Source: Emergomyces orientalis | Lineage: Eukaryota > Ascomycota > Eurotiomycetes > Onygenales > Ajellomycetaceae | Direction of reading: 5' to 3' | Assembly: GCA_002110485.1 (NCBI GenBank) | Contig: MOWL01000025.1 | Location: 372,001 to 436,000, forward strand | DNA: 64,000 nucleotides | Shown here: positions 11,098 through 25,513 of the stretch, piece after piece | How positions within the stretch are numbered: the stretch's first letter is position 1 | Layout of the letters: the number at the start of each line of letters is the position of its first letter | Notes under the pieces: model-generated | The model's input: the letters and a program-made list of their open reading frames with translations, nothing else | Databases searched by the model: none | Told to the model about the DNA's origin: nothing | Translations under genes and position numbers: made by a program

Positions 11098-14000
11098 TAT
11101 TCGAAGCCATTCATGGCCTCAAGGCGAGGATTGCATCAGCTTGCATTCGAAACAAAAAGATGTAATATTGCGTCTTTTCACGGATATTAAGCTGTTATAA
11201 GAGTATTAGGGCCTGCATTATTCAGATGGTGGGCAGCGTTCGCAACCAAGGCGCGGTAACTTGCACCAAAACTTACGCTGCGCGTATGGGTAGAATCACA
11301 GACAGGGAGGCCCTGTTAGGCAAAATAACGTTAACACAGATCAGTGCCAGCAAAGGAACACATCCTCCGCATCCGATATGTATAATGGAGAGTAGATCTG
11401 CCCCAGTGAAACAGAACATACGTTGTCCTTAAAAGGGTAAGGTTCCAATCTTGTCTTGTCGTCGCAAGCCGCGGTTTGGAGCAACTGAAGGTAGGCGGCG
11501 GATTAACAATAACCCGGCAAGCCAACATCAACGTCAGTCGCAAGTAACGTGGTCCGAGATCATGTTTCTGCCATGGATAAATACAGTCTCAAATCTGCAC
11601 CTGGAAAGTCATATTAAAGTTTTCCCTGCCGGGCATACAAACTGGTAGATACAAATCGAGACTAAATATAGCTAGTTACCCCCGTTTATAGAAAAGTAGA
11701 AGGGAGATCTAAGAAAACTCGATTGTTTTACATTATTAAAGATGCCTATCTCTTCTACCGAGCCATGTATTCGTTTATCTCAAGCTTCAATCTATCATTT
11801 TTTACATATTTTGCATTCCTTGAACCACATTAATTTCCCAACCGCTCTGAATTTTTATTCTCCGTGGATTAACCCTCTATTTACTATTTCTATGCCCCAT
11901 GCGTCGCAATTTCGACGCAAGTTTTACAATCAGAAGTGTTGCTTAAAAATTATCATTCATATCCATCGGTGACGTCCAGAAGTATCAAACCAACCATGGA
12001 CATTCCCATTTGGAGCCGCCTTTGGCTGAGACTTGAGGGAAATATATAAATTTCGCCTGAACACGACTTTGGCTTGGCCAGGTCTAGTAAGTTCTGGCAC
12101 AATCTCTTCTTTTTTTTCTCCTTTTTTATTTTTTATTTTTTAAATTTTTTTGGGTTTGATATCGTTCGAAAGGCGAGCAAAATGAGCAGCTTTGCCTGTT
12201 CGCTGCACTATCTTTCAAAAAGGTGGTTACCCACCCAGCCAGTCGAACTTCTCCCACCCCACGGAGGACCAAGTAGGGAGAAACTTGTGCAACATTCGAA
12301 AAAACTGACAGGCCCATCGAGTACAGCAAATTTGGGGAAACGGACATCGTTGCATTAGGTTCGAAAGCGGGTTAGTGGGACATATTCTGAAACCTGCTTG
12401 AATTCCAGTTTTATGTTGCCAACGGACCACCCAGCGGACAGCTTCTATTTTAAAACTTGCTTTTTTTAATTTTAATTCGACGCTAAAACTTTGAAAAAAG
12501 GAGCAACTTTTAAATAAGGGGCTTTTTACTTGGCAAAAGCTGGCCAACGCAGGTTGAGATGGTACATACATGTATGTCAACCCTCTGTGGAACGAAGGTC
12601 TTGCGCAATCATATGAGGTGAGCCGCTCGTCATCGCGATGGAATTTTAACTTGAATTGCAAAGCAATCGATAGCCGGGAACTTGGAAGGAATTTGGAAGG
12701 TCAACATGAAATCTTGAGAGGGCGCGGCATGCCCGAAGCGGCGCGAGGGAAGTACTGATATTTGGTTGGAGCTGGTTGGAGCTGACAACAAAAGAAAAAA
12801 TTTTCGATTTGTGACAAGGAACAGAGTTGTAAGGCCATGGAACATTCCAATTCTCCCGCCTTATTAGGGCTAAAAATTTTGCTGCTCGTTGTGCTGGATG
12901 GAAAGCTCACTTTTGACACCACATGTATATCTACCTAAGATGTGTATCTCATAAGCTCTCTATCTTTCTGCTCTACTGTCGATTTATTTTCACTGCCTTG
13001 AAATATTTCATATAACTGCCGTCTGTATTGTTAGTGGGCGGAGAATATGCGAAATTTGGGGCAACAAGTATTTCTTGTAACACCATGATTGTTGGCCGAT
13101 TCATGTCATGTTGGGTTCCATGCACACTTCTGATTCCTACTATCCTATAGCAAACTCAACCTTCGTCTTTCTTTCCTGGATCATAGAAACTCAAGCCCTT
13201 ATTTATTTTGCTGCTGCTTCAGAATATGTGTTTTTGCCAACTGTCAACCAGATGTCCAATAATATCCGTGGGACACCCGCCCTGGAAAGTCGTCGGCCTC
13301 TGGGGCGGCCTGCTGCAACAGGGGGAAGAAATTTAATTTATCACCAACATCTCCCTTGGCATTATAGCGCACGGGGAAATATCCCCTTCATTTGAAGGGC
13401 TCCCAATTTTTTTTCTCCTTCATTTGGTTCCGTGTACGACCCAAAGAATCCCAAAGCACGAATCAAGAAACAAAAATTTTTCTTGTTCGAGTTCCATTTT
13501 TTATTATTTTACAAAATGATCCCTGCATGGGTTGCAATGCAACTGAGGTATGTACTGGACGATCTGTGCAGACCACCCAGGGTAGGAAGAACTTCTCCTG
13601 TAAATCAATGTTCGCAGTATGGATGTCCGGTACATGACCCGGTCCATTTAAAATTGTTTTTAGTATGGATCCACTCGTCCCTGGCATATTTTGTACATAC
13701 TATCAAAGGCTCGGAAGAATGTTCGTTAAATACGTACGAAGTACATAGTAGTCGAGGCATACCAGGGTTGGGGAAAAGCGCGCACTTGGCCCCCAAAGTA
13801 CCAGCAAAAGGCGTCAACCAGTGAATTTATATACGGGGTAAGGCGTCCACTTTCGTGCTGGGCGTTTTCTCAAGGTTCCGGGCCTGGAAACCACGAGGTA
13901 CTTTAATGTTTTTCTCTCCATCGTCCGGTACTAATCGTTTCGTTGGAGCAAGAATAATTAATGAATAATAACTTAATCAACGCACCTATGTAAGCGGTAA

Positions 14001-15462
14001 CATGTATAGCGCGCATCTCGGGAAGCTGTTGGAGGATAGCTGGCTGACCCCCTGCTGGAGGCCCCCTGATGTCAGCCCTCCGGGAGACCAGAGGGAGCCA
14101 ACGGGTGCCAAAGGGTAATCACAATAATTGGCATTAATAACCCTATAATTATTTCATGAAAAGCGGTCGCATGCCTGTCCAGATCGAGGCTCTTCTTTGC
14201 ATGTTGTAGATTGATTTCAAGCAAAGCAAATTAATAATTGATGATTTTCATTGGTTTCTAGACCGGAGAGCTTTGACACCATACGCAAAAGAACCAATAT
14301 ATTGTATGCGCGCTTGCTTAAGGTCGATTATGAAAGTGAACCTGGGATCTTCCTCGTGGAATAGGCAACTAATAATAATACTAACTGCCTGCCTGCCCCA
14401 GGTGTGTCGAAGTTGGTGGTATCTGCGGGTACTAGTACCTCTCACACAGGGGAGAAACTGGTGCGGGAGAGGTACCAGGTACCCGTAGGTTTGGCCCCCC
14501 TTCCCAAGTTGCAGTGCACCTGGTGACTAGGCCTGATTGGGGCACGCTTGGCGCCCCCTAACCCGACCAACTTCTTTTTTTCCCCCAAAAACCACTGCGG
14601 ATTGAACCTCATCCTGAACATGAACATGCTGTCTCCACCTTTTCGACGACCTTGACCAAGCAGGACTGGACTCGCCGTGCATCTAGTTGTCCGGAGCCCG
14701 TTCAGCAGGCGAGTTCTCATGGTTGCGTGACAAGGCCCTCTCATGATCCCCCAGTGTCGTCTTTTGTTGGGTTCCTTGTTGGACGCATAACCATCGCTTG
14801 ATTGTCCTCTTTCTCACCCAACTTAGCCCCTTCCTAGACATCTGGCATCTTTCGTTTCGCCCTTTTTTTTTTTTTGCCCTTCAACCCTCGACCGCCACTG
14901 TTGCTATCGGCTTGACTGCTTGGTAGCGTCCAATGGTCCTGCTGTTGGCATTCGCATTTGATTTTATCGACCTCAAACTTGTTGATCGCCTTGAAGGTTT
15001 TGGTGGCCCAGGAACGCGAGTAATAGGTAAACCTTGGTTGGGCCTTGCAAAAAAGTTGGAGCCGTAAATCCAAGAACCAACCGCCCCATTGCATCTGGGT
15101 ACATTTTAACACCCCCTCCCCAAATCTGTAAACTGCTCTCCGCGGACACTTTGAGAGTGTTCAGCTCTTCGACAATATGCTGACGAGGGAACATGTACTG
15201 TAGCAGCGAGGTTTCCTTTCGTTCCCACGGCAGCTCATTCTCAAATCGCGATTCCACGTTCCGCACGATTCGTCTCTAACGAAATCGACTTGTTGTCTTT
15301 TGCCCGGCGCAACCACGTTTTTGACGACGACTACTGGCTGCCATTGTCATTTTCAATTCCAACCTGCCACCTCCATTATTCCCGTCCCATTTTCTCCCAT
15401 CTCAGATTTCTCTCTTTTCCCACCTACCTCTACGCTAGGACTCTCACTTTTCCTACCCCGTC
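11098..15462. other. 4.4-kb divergent intergenic region kog1/tea1
   Basis: No ORF here has recognisable protein features. It contains long T-runs (12111-12150, 14862-14878) and a pyrimidine-rich stretch before tea1 (15340-15460) typical of a fungal promoter and leader. Long 5' leaders for one or both genes are likely but cannot be proven from sequence. Confidence 0.55.
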
Positions 15463-18400
15463 ATGGCATTCCTATTTAAGTCAAAAAAAAGCCAGGCTGC
15501 AAATAGTAGCTTGCCCCCAGCTACAAGACCTATTCATACCTCCGAAGGAACGGCACAAAGCTCATCATCAGCACCCGCTAACGGTGTACGAGATGGCGGA
15601 CCAGTGCAGTCTCCCGGCCCTGGGAGTGCGAACAACTCTTTGAACTCTCTGAGCGGTACCGTTAGTCCAGATCAATCTAGGACACGGAGGGATAGAGCAG
15701 ACTCGGAACCCCAGGTGCGTTGTTCCGGGGCTACTCCTTTCTACAAGCAGCTTTCTGTCTCCTCATACATTACTATCCACACCGTTGCCCGTAAGAGACT
15801 TCTACTCTGTTCCGTAACTAACTTTGTGCCGCTCAGGGACCACGAACACAAATTCCAAATGGAAATAGCACACCTTCCCCGGTTCCAAATCCCGCCCTTT
15901 TCCCATGGTCGCAGCGGCGATTGAACTTTCCCCAGAATTTTCGCCCTTTTCCCCGATATGGTTCCGCCGTTAATGGTGTAGCGTCAAAGGAGGGTGATAT
16001 TTACATGATGGGCGGGTTGGTGGATGGTTCAACCGCGAAAGGGGATTTATGGATGGTGGAAAATAATGGAGGCAACATGTCCTGTTTCCCTATCAACCCC
16101 GTTACTGAAGGGCCTGGTCCTAGAGTCGGGCATGCAAGTTTATTAGTTGGAAACGCATTTATCGTGTTCGGAGGAGATACAAAAACGGATGACAATGATT
16201 CATTGGACGATACGTTATATTTATTAAATACCTGTGAGTTTTCCGGCCTATTTTTTGTCGATTACCTTATTGTATTGGTTTTCTGATCACTCATTATTGC
16301 TCCAAGCATCTCGACAATGGTCTCGTGCTGTGCCCCCCGGACCTCGACCCGCGGGCAGATATGGCCATACATTGAATATACTAGGTTCAAAGATCTATAT
16401 TTTCGGTGGCCAAGTGGAGGGCTTTTTCTTCAATGATCTAGTTGCCTTCGATCTCAATGCGCTTCAAAATCCGTCGAATAAATGGGAATTTTTAATCCGG
16501 AATAGCCATGACGGTGGTCCACCACCCGGCAAAATTCCACCAGCTCGAACGAACCACACCATTGTCAGTTTCAACGATAAGCTTTATCTGTGAGTTTCTC
16601 CACCGATAGTATATTTTGAGTGTCAATGCTAATTCCAGTAGATTTGGTGGAACGAATGGACTGCAATGGTTTAATGACGTCTGGTGCTACGACCCCAGAG
16701 CGAACCTTTGGACACAATTAGATTATGTTGGATTCGTACCCGCAGCGAGAGAAGGGCATGCTGCTGCCATAATTAATGATGTTATGTATATCTTTTCCGG
16801 ACGCACTGAAGAAGGCGCGGATTTGGCGGATCTAGCCGCGTTCCGTATCACCACCAGACGATGGTATTCTTTCCAAAACATGGGACCATCACCATCTCCC
16901 CGTTCCGGCCATAGCATGACCGCGTTTGGCAAACAAATCATTGTTCTTGGGGGCGAACCGAGCACTGCACCCCGCGATCCAGAGGAGCTCAGCCTCGTGT
17001 ATATTTTGGACACGGCCAAAATTCGATACCCTAGTGAACCCAGTCCCACTTCTCCAACTGGAAACGCCACCCGCAAGCTAGGTCCAGCGGATCGGCCTAG
17101 CGCATCCGGCCGTACATCACGCGAAGCCCAGAATTCAACTCCAGACTTGCATGGTCGCCGTGGACCACCATCAGGTCGCGAAAGCGCCACGTCTGGGAGA
17201 CCTGATGCACCAAGCCCGGCCCCTGGTGGCCCAGGCTCTCGATTACCCAGGGCGTCAATCGCCCAAGCACCAGCAGGACCACCCCCTCCCGGACAAGCAC
17301 CAACTCCAACTCCTAGGGGCCCTAATGTTGGTACCCACGGTTCACGAAGCAAACCGCCCAAAGGAGACAGAGGAATGACCCCTGTTGACAATCTGAGAGC
17401 TGCCGGTAATGAAAGAGACAGGCAGTCACCTGTAATGCGTGATGTGATGGCAAATGCTCGACCAGGACGAGAGCAGAGCCCCGTTTCTGGTGGCCGCCAT
17501 CAATCGTCGCGACTTTCTGCTCGAGCCATGGAAGCTGGCGAAGCGGCCCCACTAGTGGCACCGTCGAGACAACGCTCATTACGACAAAAACATCATAATT
17601 CTATTGATAGTGTAGATGATTCTATCCTGGGCAAGGGTCCCGGCAGTGCCGATGGGTCTGAGTCGAGGAACTATAGGAATTCCAGAAACCTCGCCGACGA
17701 GCCCCGCTCTCCGCGCCTGACGCCGCACCAAGAAGCTCTCATTAAGGACCTCGAAGCAGCAAAAGCCAGGAATGCTTGGTATGCTTCAGAGTTAGCAATG
17801 GCCCGCAAAGCAGGATATTCTCTCAGCCCAGCAAACCCTTCTCCTCTTGATCAGCGATCGATCGATACTTTCAAGGAAGAAGATCGCCCTTTGATTGAAG
17901 CTTTCCTTTCCATGCGTGCGGAATTGGCGAAAATGCAAGCTGCTGTTGATCGTCAGGCTGCAATTGCTTCCAAGCGAGTGGCGGAGGTTGAACACCAGAG
18001 GGATGCTGCTATTAATGAAGCTGTTTACGCCCAAGCTAAACTCGCGGCTCAAGGAGGTAGCCAAAGGGGGACACCCCAATCAGATCGTACCGGTCGTGAC
18101 ATTGATGAAACAAACCCTGACCGATCTGCTGAAATAAGTCGACGACTAGCTCTTGCCCTTGCCGCTCAGGCGGAAATGAAGGCGAAGGCCGAAACGTTAA
18201 TGTCCGAACTTCAAGAAGAGAGGAAGGCAAGAGAGTTGGCCGAGGAACTTCATGAGGTTACGAACAAAAGACTGTCTGAAATGGAATCGCGAAATAATAA
18301 CCTGGAACTAGAGAGTTTGCGGACTGAACTCCATCACTTGCAGTCTGCATTCAGAGAAGAGGCAGCCCTCCGATCCGAGGCCGAAAGCGCTCTCAAGCTG

Positions 18401-20176
18401 GCTCTGATTGATAAAAGTGAACTATCTCAAAATCTAAAGGATCTGAGTAACCGTCTGGAAAATCATGGCACCGATGTCGGATCTCTTCGTGAAGCGGTTA
18501 ACGCTTCGTCGGCTAAAGCTGAGCTTATGGAAAGACAGCTGGAGGAGGAACGCGACCACCGCGAAGGTTTGGAGAGGAAGCTCCTCCAACTGAGAGCAGA
18601 ACACGAGGAGAGGACGACTGAGCTTGAGAATACAACTCGTCGGTTGAGAGACGCTGAAGAGTTGGCAGAAACACATGCTAGGGAAGCAGAGAGCCACAGA
18701 GCAGCGTTCTTGGCCAGTTTGGATCGTAACTCTTCGCGCGATTCTGAATCTGCCTCTAAATCACTTTCTGAACAAAGAGTTGCGGCCCTGAAGGAACAAA
18801 TTGACCGGGCGAATGAATTAGTTAAAACCAATCAGCAGGCAGCAAATGAAGCCTCTGAGAAACTTCGACGAGCGGAGGAACGTATTGCCGGATTGGAGCA
18901 GTATCAGGAACAGGCTAGTCGGGAAGGTCTGCAACTCCGCAGACAACTCCAGGCTGCTTTGAAGGAGAGCCAAGCTCTTAATAATGAGAACCGAGAAGTG
19001 AAGGCACAACTTGAGAGCCATCAACGCGACGCGAGTGCTTTGGCCATACAACATGGCGCATTGAAGGAGCTGCTGGGCGAGCGTGGCATAACTGCTGATA
19101 ACAGGCGATCCCCATTGTTGGATTCACCTGGCTCTCGTTTCGGGACTCCCGAGCACAACCGTCTCCGCGAACTAGAGCAACAACTTCAGTCAAGCATAAA
19201 AGCGCATGAAGAAACGAAGGCGTCCTTCGAATCTAGGGAACAAGAAGCCGATCGTGCCTACAATGAGAAGCTTGAGCAGCTTGAGAACGATTACCAATCA
19301 GCCGTTCATTATGTGAAGGGGACAGAGAAAATGCTGAAGCGAATGAAGGACGAGCTTTCGAAATACAAATCGCAAAACTCTAAGATGCAGACTGACTTGG
19401 AAGCTGCACTTCAGAAATCCAGTTCCTCTTCATCTCAAGAAACGTCGGCTCAATGGGAGGCAGAGCGATCGAATTTGCAACAAATTCTATCTGACCTTCA
19501 GGAAAATACTTCCTCTTCGATTACTAACCTAGAGACCCAGCTCGCAAAACTTCGAGAGGACCTCGCAGCTGCACAAGTGGAAAGAGATCAAAGCCGCACT
19601 GAGCAAGCCAACATAAAACGTGAATTATCGAGCATCACGGAAAAGAGCCGTGAGGACCTAGAGCAACTTAAGAACGAGAATGCCCTTCTCGAAAGCCGTG
19701 CGTTGGATGCCGAACAAAAAGTCACGATGCTCCTTGACCAAGTTGAATCGTCAGTTACGAATTATCGACGACAATCCCAACAAGTACTTTCCCTTTCCAA
19801 TGGCTTAAACCGTACAGTCAGCAATGCATCCAGCAATACGGTTGGTGGTCGTCAAAGGGCTGGGAGCAATGTGTCTCAGGATGATTCTTTCCTGGACCAC
19901 CGTGGTTCTTTCGCACTAGATTCTCTTGCTTCTGAGCTAGACGCTCTCCGAAGCCACTGGGAAAGCACGAACCGAAACTACCGCCTGAGCACCCAATTCG
20001 ATTTTGACCGTACACCCACAAAGGAAACATATGGCGAAAGTGGATTGAGCGATAACTTGGCAAGTTGGCGGAAGCGGTTGGATGAAGAGGAACGGTCGTC
20101 GACTCCCGTTAAGCCCCCAACATCAGCCGCCTTGGCTACCGTGCCTGCACCACAAACGAAAGATAATATGATTTGA
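15463..20176 (+). CDS. tea1: Tea1/Kel1-type kelch-repeat cell-end polarity protein
   Basis: The exons are 15463-15714, 15837-16233, 16307-16589 and 16642-20176 (last start may be 16639), giving 1488 aa. After a disordered N-terminus, kelch repeats run from about residue 95 to 370 and can be seen in GDIYMMGGLVDG, NAFIVFGGDTK, SKIYIFGGQVEG, LYLFGGTNG, VMYIFSGRTEE and QIIVLGGEPS. A Pro/Ser/Arg-rich linker (about 380-600) follows. A very long coiled coil rich in Glu, Leu, Lys and Arg then runs to about residue 1390. This order is that of fission-yeast Tea1 and budding-yeast Kel1. These proteins mark growing cell ends or hyphal tips and link microtubule ends to the actin polarity machinery. The start ATG opens with MAFLFKSKK. 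Which of the fungal paralogues (TeaA or KelA type) this is cannot be settled here. Confidence 0.93.
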
Positions 20177-21402
20177 TGTAACAACACACGCGATGCAATC
20201 TCACGTGGCTCTAATGGTGTACAAATCTGGAAGCTTCCTTACTGGTTGGTTAGACGTCGTGTCTGGAGGAAGAGTGATTACAGACCTTGATGGTTTACAC
20301 TCTGATATATATATATATATATCCCCCGCCCCCTTTATTCTTCCACTGATGCCAGGATCCCTTGGTTTTGGCTTGGCTTTTCTTTGTAATTACATGTTTC
20401 GCTATTATTCTCTTCTCCCCCCCCTCTTCTCAAACATTTATTTTTCACCCACCCGTCGAATAATGTTCTATTCACCTTTACTCTAGTTTATTATTCTTCT
20501 ACATTCTGACTTTCATTATTATTGACTGTTTTCTTCTTTTATCGCTTGCGTCCTTGCCACTATGGCACTTGATACTCCTAGTTCTTAAATTTTGTTCTAC
20601 TTTTTTTTTTTCGCCCTTCTTCTATTCTGTTCCCTTTCCTTGCTTCCGAAACTATGTTGTTTTCTGTGATATTTGTGTCCCTTAATTTATCTTCTGCCAG
20701 AGAGACAGGGAAGTCTTAGGGCATATATATACTTTTATTCGATTTGAAAATCCTTTCCTCACTACCTATCAAATTTTGCACCTGGCCAGTCCTCTATGGC
20801 GGTGGTTTCGGACGTGCACGTTTCACTCGCTTCACTCTTTATGCTCCATTTCATTTGATGTAGCCTGTTTACTTTTCTGTCTCTGGTCTTGGGTCTTTGA
20901 GTTTTTTGGCTTCTACAGCTCGTCTTATTTTGCTGTGTCTTGTTGCGTCCCACTTTTTTCTTCTTTTTTCTTCTTCTTTTGGGGGGTTGTGCGCTCTCTG
21001 AATTTGCTCTGATATCCCTCGCGAGTGTCTTTTTTTGTTAGATATAATTTTTTTCTTATCTGTTTACCATATATGTGTTTGTAGCTAGCTAATCGGTGGC
21101 TTATGACATCAGTTTGGGTCTTTTTCTCATCCTCTTCAGTGTATAACCATTTTGGAAATTCAGGGATGGTCTTGAGCAGCTAATATTTCCCTAGGTTTCT
21201 TTTTGTGTAGGTCGCCATCTGTTTATTGTTTACCAATTAGGGGCCCAGTATAGCAGGCTGTTTTCACAATCTATGCACCGCAGTAAGAAAAATGGGCAAG
21301 CGTAATATTCATTGAGAGTTAACTATAACTAGGGAATTGACTCCTTGCCTGCATCTAAAATAATACCAGCGACGCCTATTAGTTACGACATTATGCGTCT
21401 GC
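20177..21402. other. Convergent 3' intergenic region, T-rich
   Basis: This is strongly pyrimidine-rich DNA between the tea1 and 5-oxoprolinase stops. It includes a short TA repeat (20306-20322) and several T-runs (for example 20601-20612 and 20945-20985). No supported gene is visible. Confidence 0.6.
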
Positions 21403-24400
21403 TCAATTCGTTTCCTGAATCGATCTATATCTATCAACCGATCCCTTCGCCAAGAATTGGTCCTTGACAGCTCCATTCACTTTTCTTTCCTCGTCACCAC
21501 TACCCCAAGCTCCGCCGCCAGGGGTATGCAGAACAATTCTATCGCCTTTACCCATCGCCACGGTTGCCTTCGCGCCTAGGTTAACTGTCCTTTCATTGCC
21601 TGTCGCATCACTTCGCCTAACCCACAAATTCCTCCCGCGCGCCCCTGATCCTCCTCCCTGAAGTCCGTAGGGCTGATGACTCCTGCGTTCGGACAAGATG
21701 GAACACTGGACAGGAATCAGGAACTCAATATCGCGTACCACACCGTCGCCACCAGGATGGAATCCCCGTCCACCTGATCCTTTTCGGAGGGAAAATTCCC
21801 GGAGGATACATGGATATCGCTTCTCGAAGACCTCCGGATCGGTGATGCGCGTGTTGGTCATGTGGGTGTGCACGCCACTCTGTCCAACCCACGTTGGCCC
21901 CGCTCCACTGCCCCCGGCAATTGTCTCGTAGTATCCAAATCCATTTACGTGTTCCCCGTTTGCCGTCTTGCCGCCTGTGCCAAAAGTGAGGTTATTGCAA
22001 CAGCCCTGGGATGCGGCACAGGCGTTGAAAGCCTTCAATACAACATCAGTGATTCGCTGAGATGTAAGCACGTTTCCTCCGACGACCCCAGCGCCCTTGG
22101 ATGGTGACAGCAGCGTTTGTGGAGGAATTCTGATGTCTATGGGATTCAAACATCCCTGGTTTAGAGGGATATCGGATTTCACTAACGACCGCAGGCAGTA
22201 TATAATTGCCGAATGGGTGATAGCCGTGGGAGCATTGGTGTTGCCGAACACTTCACAGCCCGTCCCCGAGAAATCAAATACGGCCTCCCCCTTTTCCCCA
22301 TCGATCGTTATCTTCAGGGCAATTGGTGTACCATCGTCCATACGGTCAACGGCTTCTAGGGTATAACCCAATGTCTTCGCGGTGGTCTTGAGAAGTTCTC
22401 GCACGGCGATTTCGGCCGTACTTTGGATCGCGTACATATATGTATGCACGCGCTCTAGCCCATATTCCTTGATTAGTCCATTGATAAGCGATATGCCCTT
22501 CTGGTTGGCAGCGACCTGAGCGCGGAGATCGGACATGTTATCCTGCAGACAACGAGTACCGGAACAACCAGGGTACTGCGCCGGCTCTTTCAATAGCAGC
22601 TCTGTCATCCTTTCCTCATTGAAAACTCCCCCAGTAACTAGTTTTTCAGCCTCGATGGCCGCGCCTTCTTGCCATAACTCGGTGCTTGTTGGGGGCATGG
22701 AACCAGGAAGACACCCTCCGATATCTGCATGATGGCCACGGGACGCAACATAAAACACAATATCATCCTTGTCAAAGACAGGTGTAATGACTGTGATATC
22801 GGGCAAATGGGTGCCGCCGCAGCTAGGATGGTTGGAGATCAAGACGTCACCATCCTTGAGCTTGCCTGCCCAGTATTTGTGTTGGTATCGAACCGCAAAT
22901 TGCATGGAACCCAAGTGAACAGGGACGTGAGGTGCATTAGCCACGAGGCCTCCATCCGGTGAAAACAGTGCGCATGAAAAGTCAAGGCGTTCTTTAATGT
23001 TGGTTGAGACAGAGGTCTTTTGTAGAGTTCGACCCATCTGCTCAGCGATGGACATGAACCGGTTACCAAATATTGATAGTTGGATGGGACTGATACTGGT
23101 AGGGTTTGTCGATACAGCTGCTGACCCATCAAGCGCGGGCATTTTCTTTTTGAGGTCGATCACGACGCAGCTTTCGAGAATGCTCGCAACGGCTCCCGGG
23201 ACCAGGACAATCGTTTGGGTTTGGTCGATGATCATTGCTGGACCTTGGATGCGGGATCCTTCCGAGAGGTCTTCGAGTTTAAACACAGGAGTCGCCACTC
23301 GTCCGTATTCTGCACCGAAATAGACGATTGTCAGCTCGTTGGCATCCGTGGTTGAGACATCGTTGAGCACTGTTTTCTTCATCTGTTTGCGAGAGGATTA
23401 GTGAGGAGTATTCCTTTTGCTGGTTTTCTTTATTAGATACTCACCTGCATATATGGGCTGATCTCCTTCTGCCGCGACGAGGACGCGATGCTTCGCACGC
23501 GAATATCATCAACAAGAATCCGTTTATCAGGCGATAGGAACCCAAACTCGATTTGATGCCGTTTATTGAACTCAGCGCCGAAATCCCAGTCACCGCCCTT
23601 GAGAATCATAAGCGCCGTACTAGTACCATCATGGCGCATATTAAGATACATTTCATGCCGGATATTTTTGCGTGAAAATCCTTGAGTTTCCAGTTTCGCT
23701 GTGGAAGTTTCCGCCAGCGCCTCCAATTTCGACCTAAAATCTTGTTCGGTTGACGCGTTAAAAGCGTCTGAAGCTGGCTGTGTGGCTTCGTGCACTACAT
23801 CTGCGAGAGACATTCCGTAAGCTGACAGGATTGAAGAGTACTTGTGAATAATGACACGGGAGATCCCCAGAACTGCTGCAACAGAACAAGCGTGCTGGCC
23901 ACCAGCACCACCGAAACAAGATAAATGATGCACAGACGTGTCATAGCCCCGAGCTTCCGTCAAAGCGCGAATTGGCCGCGACATAGATTCATTGGCAACT
24001 GACAGGAATCCGAGCGCCACTTCCTCCGGCGTAAATTCGTTCCAGCCTTTTGAGCGTTGTTCATCGTTAATTTTGTCTGTTAATTCTGTGAACTTCTGGC
24101 GGGTGATTTCCACATCTAGTGGCTCATCTTCGTTTGGTCCGAAAATTTTTGGAAAGTATTCTGGAAGCAGGCGGCCTAAGAAAAGATTGGCATCCGTGAC
24201 GGTCAGGGGTCCACCTTTTCGGTAGCAGGCTGGCCCTGGATGTGCGGAGGCGGACTCTGGGCCTACGACAAAAAGACCGTTTTGCCAGAAGAGGATCGAG
24301 CCACCTCCTGCCGCGACCGTGTTGATGTCTAGCTGGGGGGATTGGATGGATACGCCGGCAATTGTGGTTTCGAAGACGTGCTCGTAAATCCCCGAGTACC

Positions 24401-25513
24401 GGGATACTATAATGCAAAAATTATTAGAAAGAGATTGGATAGGTAACAACTGCTAAAGGAAGGCGGATACACACCATCTGTACTCGTGCCACCCATATCA
24501 AATCCTATAATAGGCACTTGCTCGTCGTCGTCCCAGGAGGTCTGCGCATATCCGACGACACCACCTGCTGGTCCTGACAAAATAGCCTTTAGGCCGCTAA
24601 ATTTTCGAAAGTCCACCAACCCGCCATCTGACTGCATAAACTCACACCTCGTGTTTCCAGACGCAAGCCCACCGATAAAATTTGAAGATATTGAGTCGAT
24701 ATACTCTTTAATTACTGGGGTTAAATATGCGTCCGCAGTGGCACTCATGCCCCGAGGCACTGCCTTTATCATGGGCTGCAGTTCAGAAGAGATCGCTACG
24801 GAAAATCCCATCTCAGTAGCAGCTTGTCCAATTAACTTCTCATGCTCCGGAAACGTATACGAGTGAAGCAACACCACGGCTATTGACCGGTATCCTTCTT
24901 CCCATAAGATTTGCAGGTCATCTTTGATTTTTTTCAGATCCGGCTTGACGAGGATATGGATATATTCTCCCGTGATTCCCCTCACGACATCTTCCGCTTC
25001 CTCAATTGGCTGAGGATTAGGATCCTCAGCATATCCTTTAAGCGTTACTCTCTCATCAACCTCAATAACTTTCTCATACAGCACGCCAGGTTTGGCGACC
25101 GAAAGATCAAAAATATTCGGTCGAGACTGGTTTCCGATGACTAGAAGGTCCTTAAAACCTTTCGAAATGAGAAGTGCAGATCGCGCTCCTTTTCTTTCTA
25201 GCAATGCATTGGTCGCAACGGTCGTGCCCATCCGGAGCGATTCGATGGGTGCAAGATCTAGTAGCTGCCCACGCGGTAGCTTTTTACCCGTGGCGATTTC
25301 TAGAACGCGTCTGATTCCTTCGGTTGGCGCATCTTTGTAATTTGAGGGATCAACGGAGAGAAGTTTGAGGATAATATCACTGCGTCCAGGGACCGAGGCG
25401 TGGACGTCTGTGAACGTCCCGCCTCGATCTATCGAAATTCTGATTTTGGACGGCTGTGTCTGCGGAGGTTGGATGGCCATGTTCGGCTGGCTGTGCTTGA
25501 GGGAGATCTCCAC
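21403..25513 (-). CDS. oxp1: 5-oxoprolinase (ATP-hydrolysing), HyuA-HyuB fusion
   Basis: The exons read on the minus strand are 25513-24475, 24406-23445 and 23382-21403, giving 1326 aa; GT/AG junctions keep frame. The HyuA half (about 25-750) has RISIDRGGTFTDVHA, LRMGTTVATNALLERKGAR, LSGPAGGVVGY, GFDMGGTSTD split by intron 1, and DINTVAAGGGS. The HyuB half (about 760-1310) has ERLDFSCALFSPDGGLVANA, HVPVHLGSM, SNHPSCGGTHLPDIT and LHTPGGGAWGSG. The fused layout and length are those of eukaryotic 5-oxoprolinase, a cytosolic enzyme that hydrolyses 5-oxoproline to glutamate with ATP; hydantoinases are the closest alternative. A second in-frame ATG (MAIQPP) lies 11 residues in. The gene is divergent from a D-glutamate cyclase gene across a 706-bp promoter, so product and substrate match. 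This is the core of the proposed cluster. Confidence 0.95.

Noticed and set aside
16723..17391. 222-codon minus-strand ORF rich in Gly and Pro
   Set aside because: Shadow of the GC-rich kelch and linker part of tea1.
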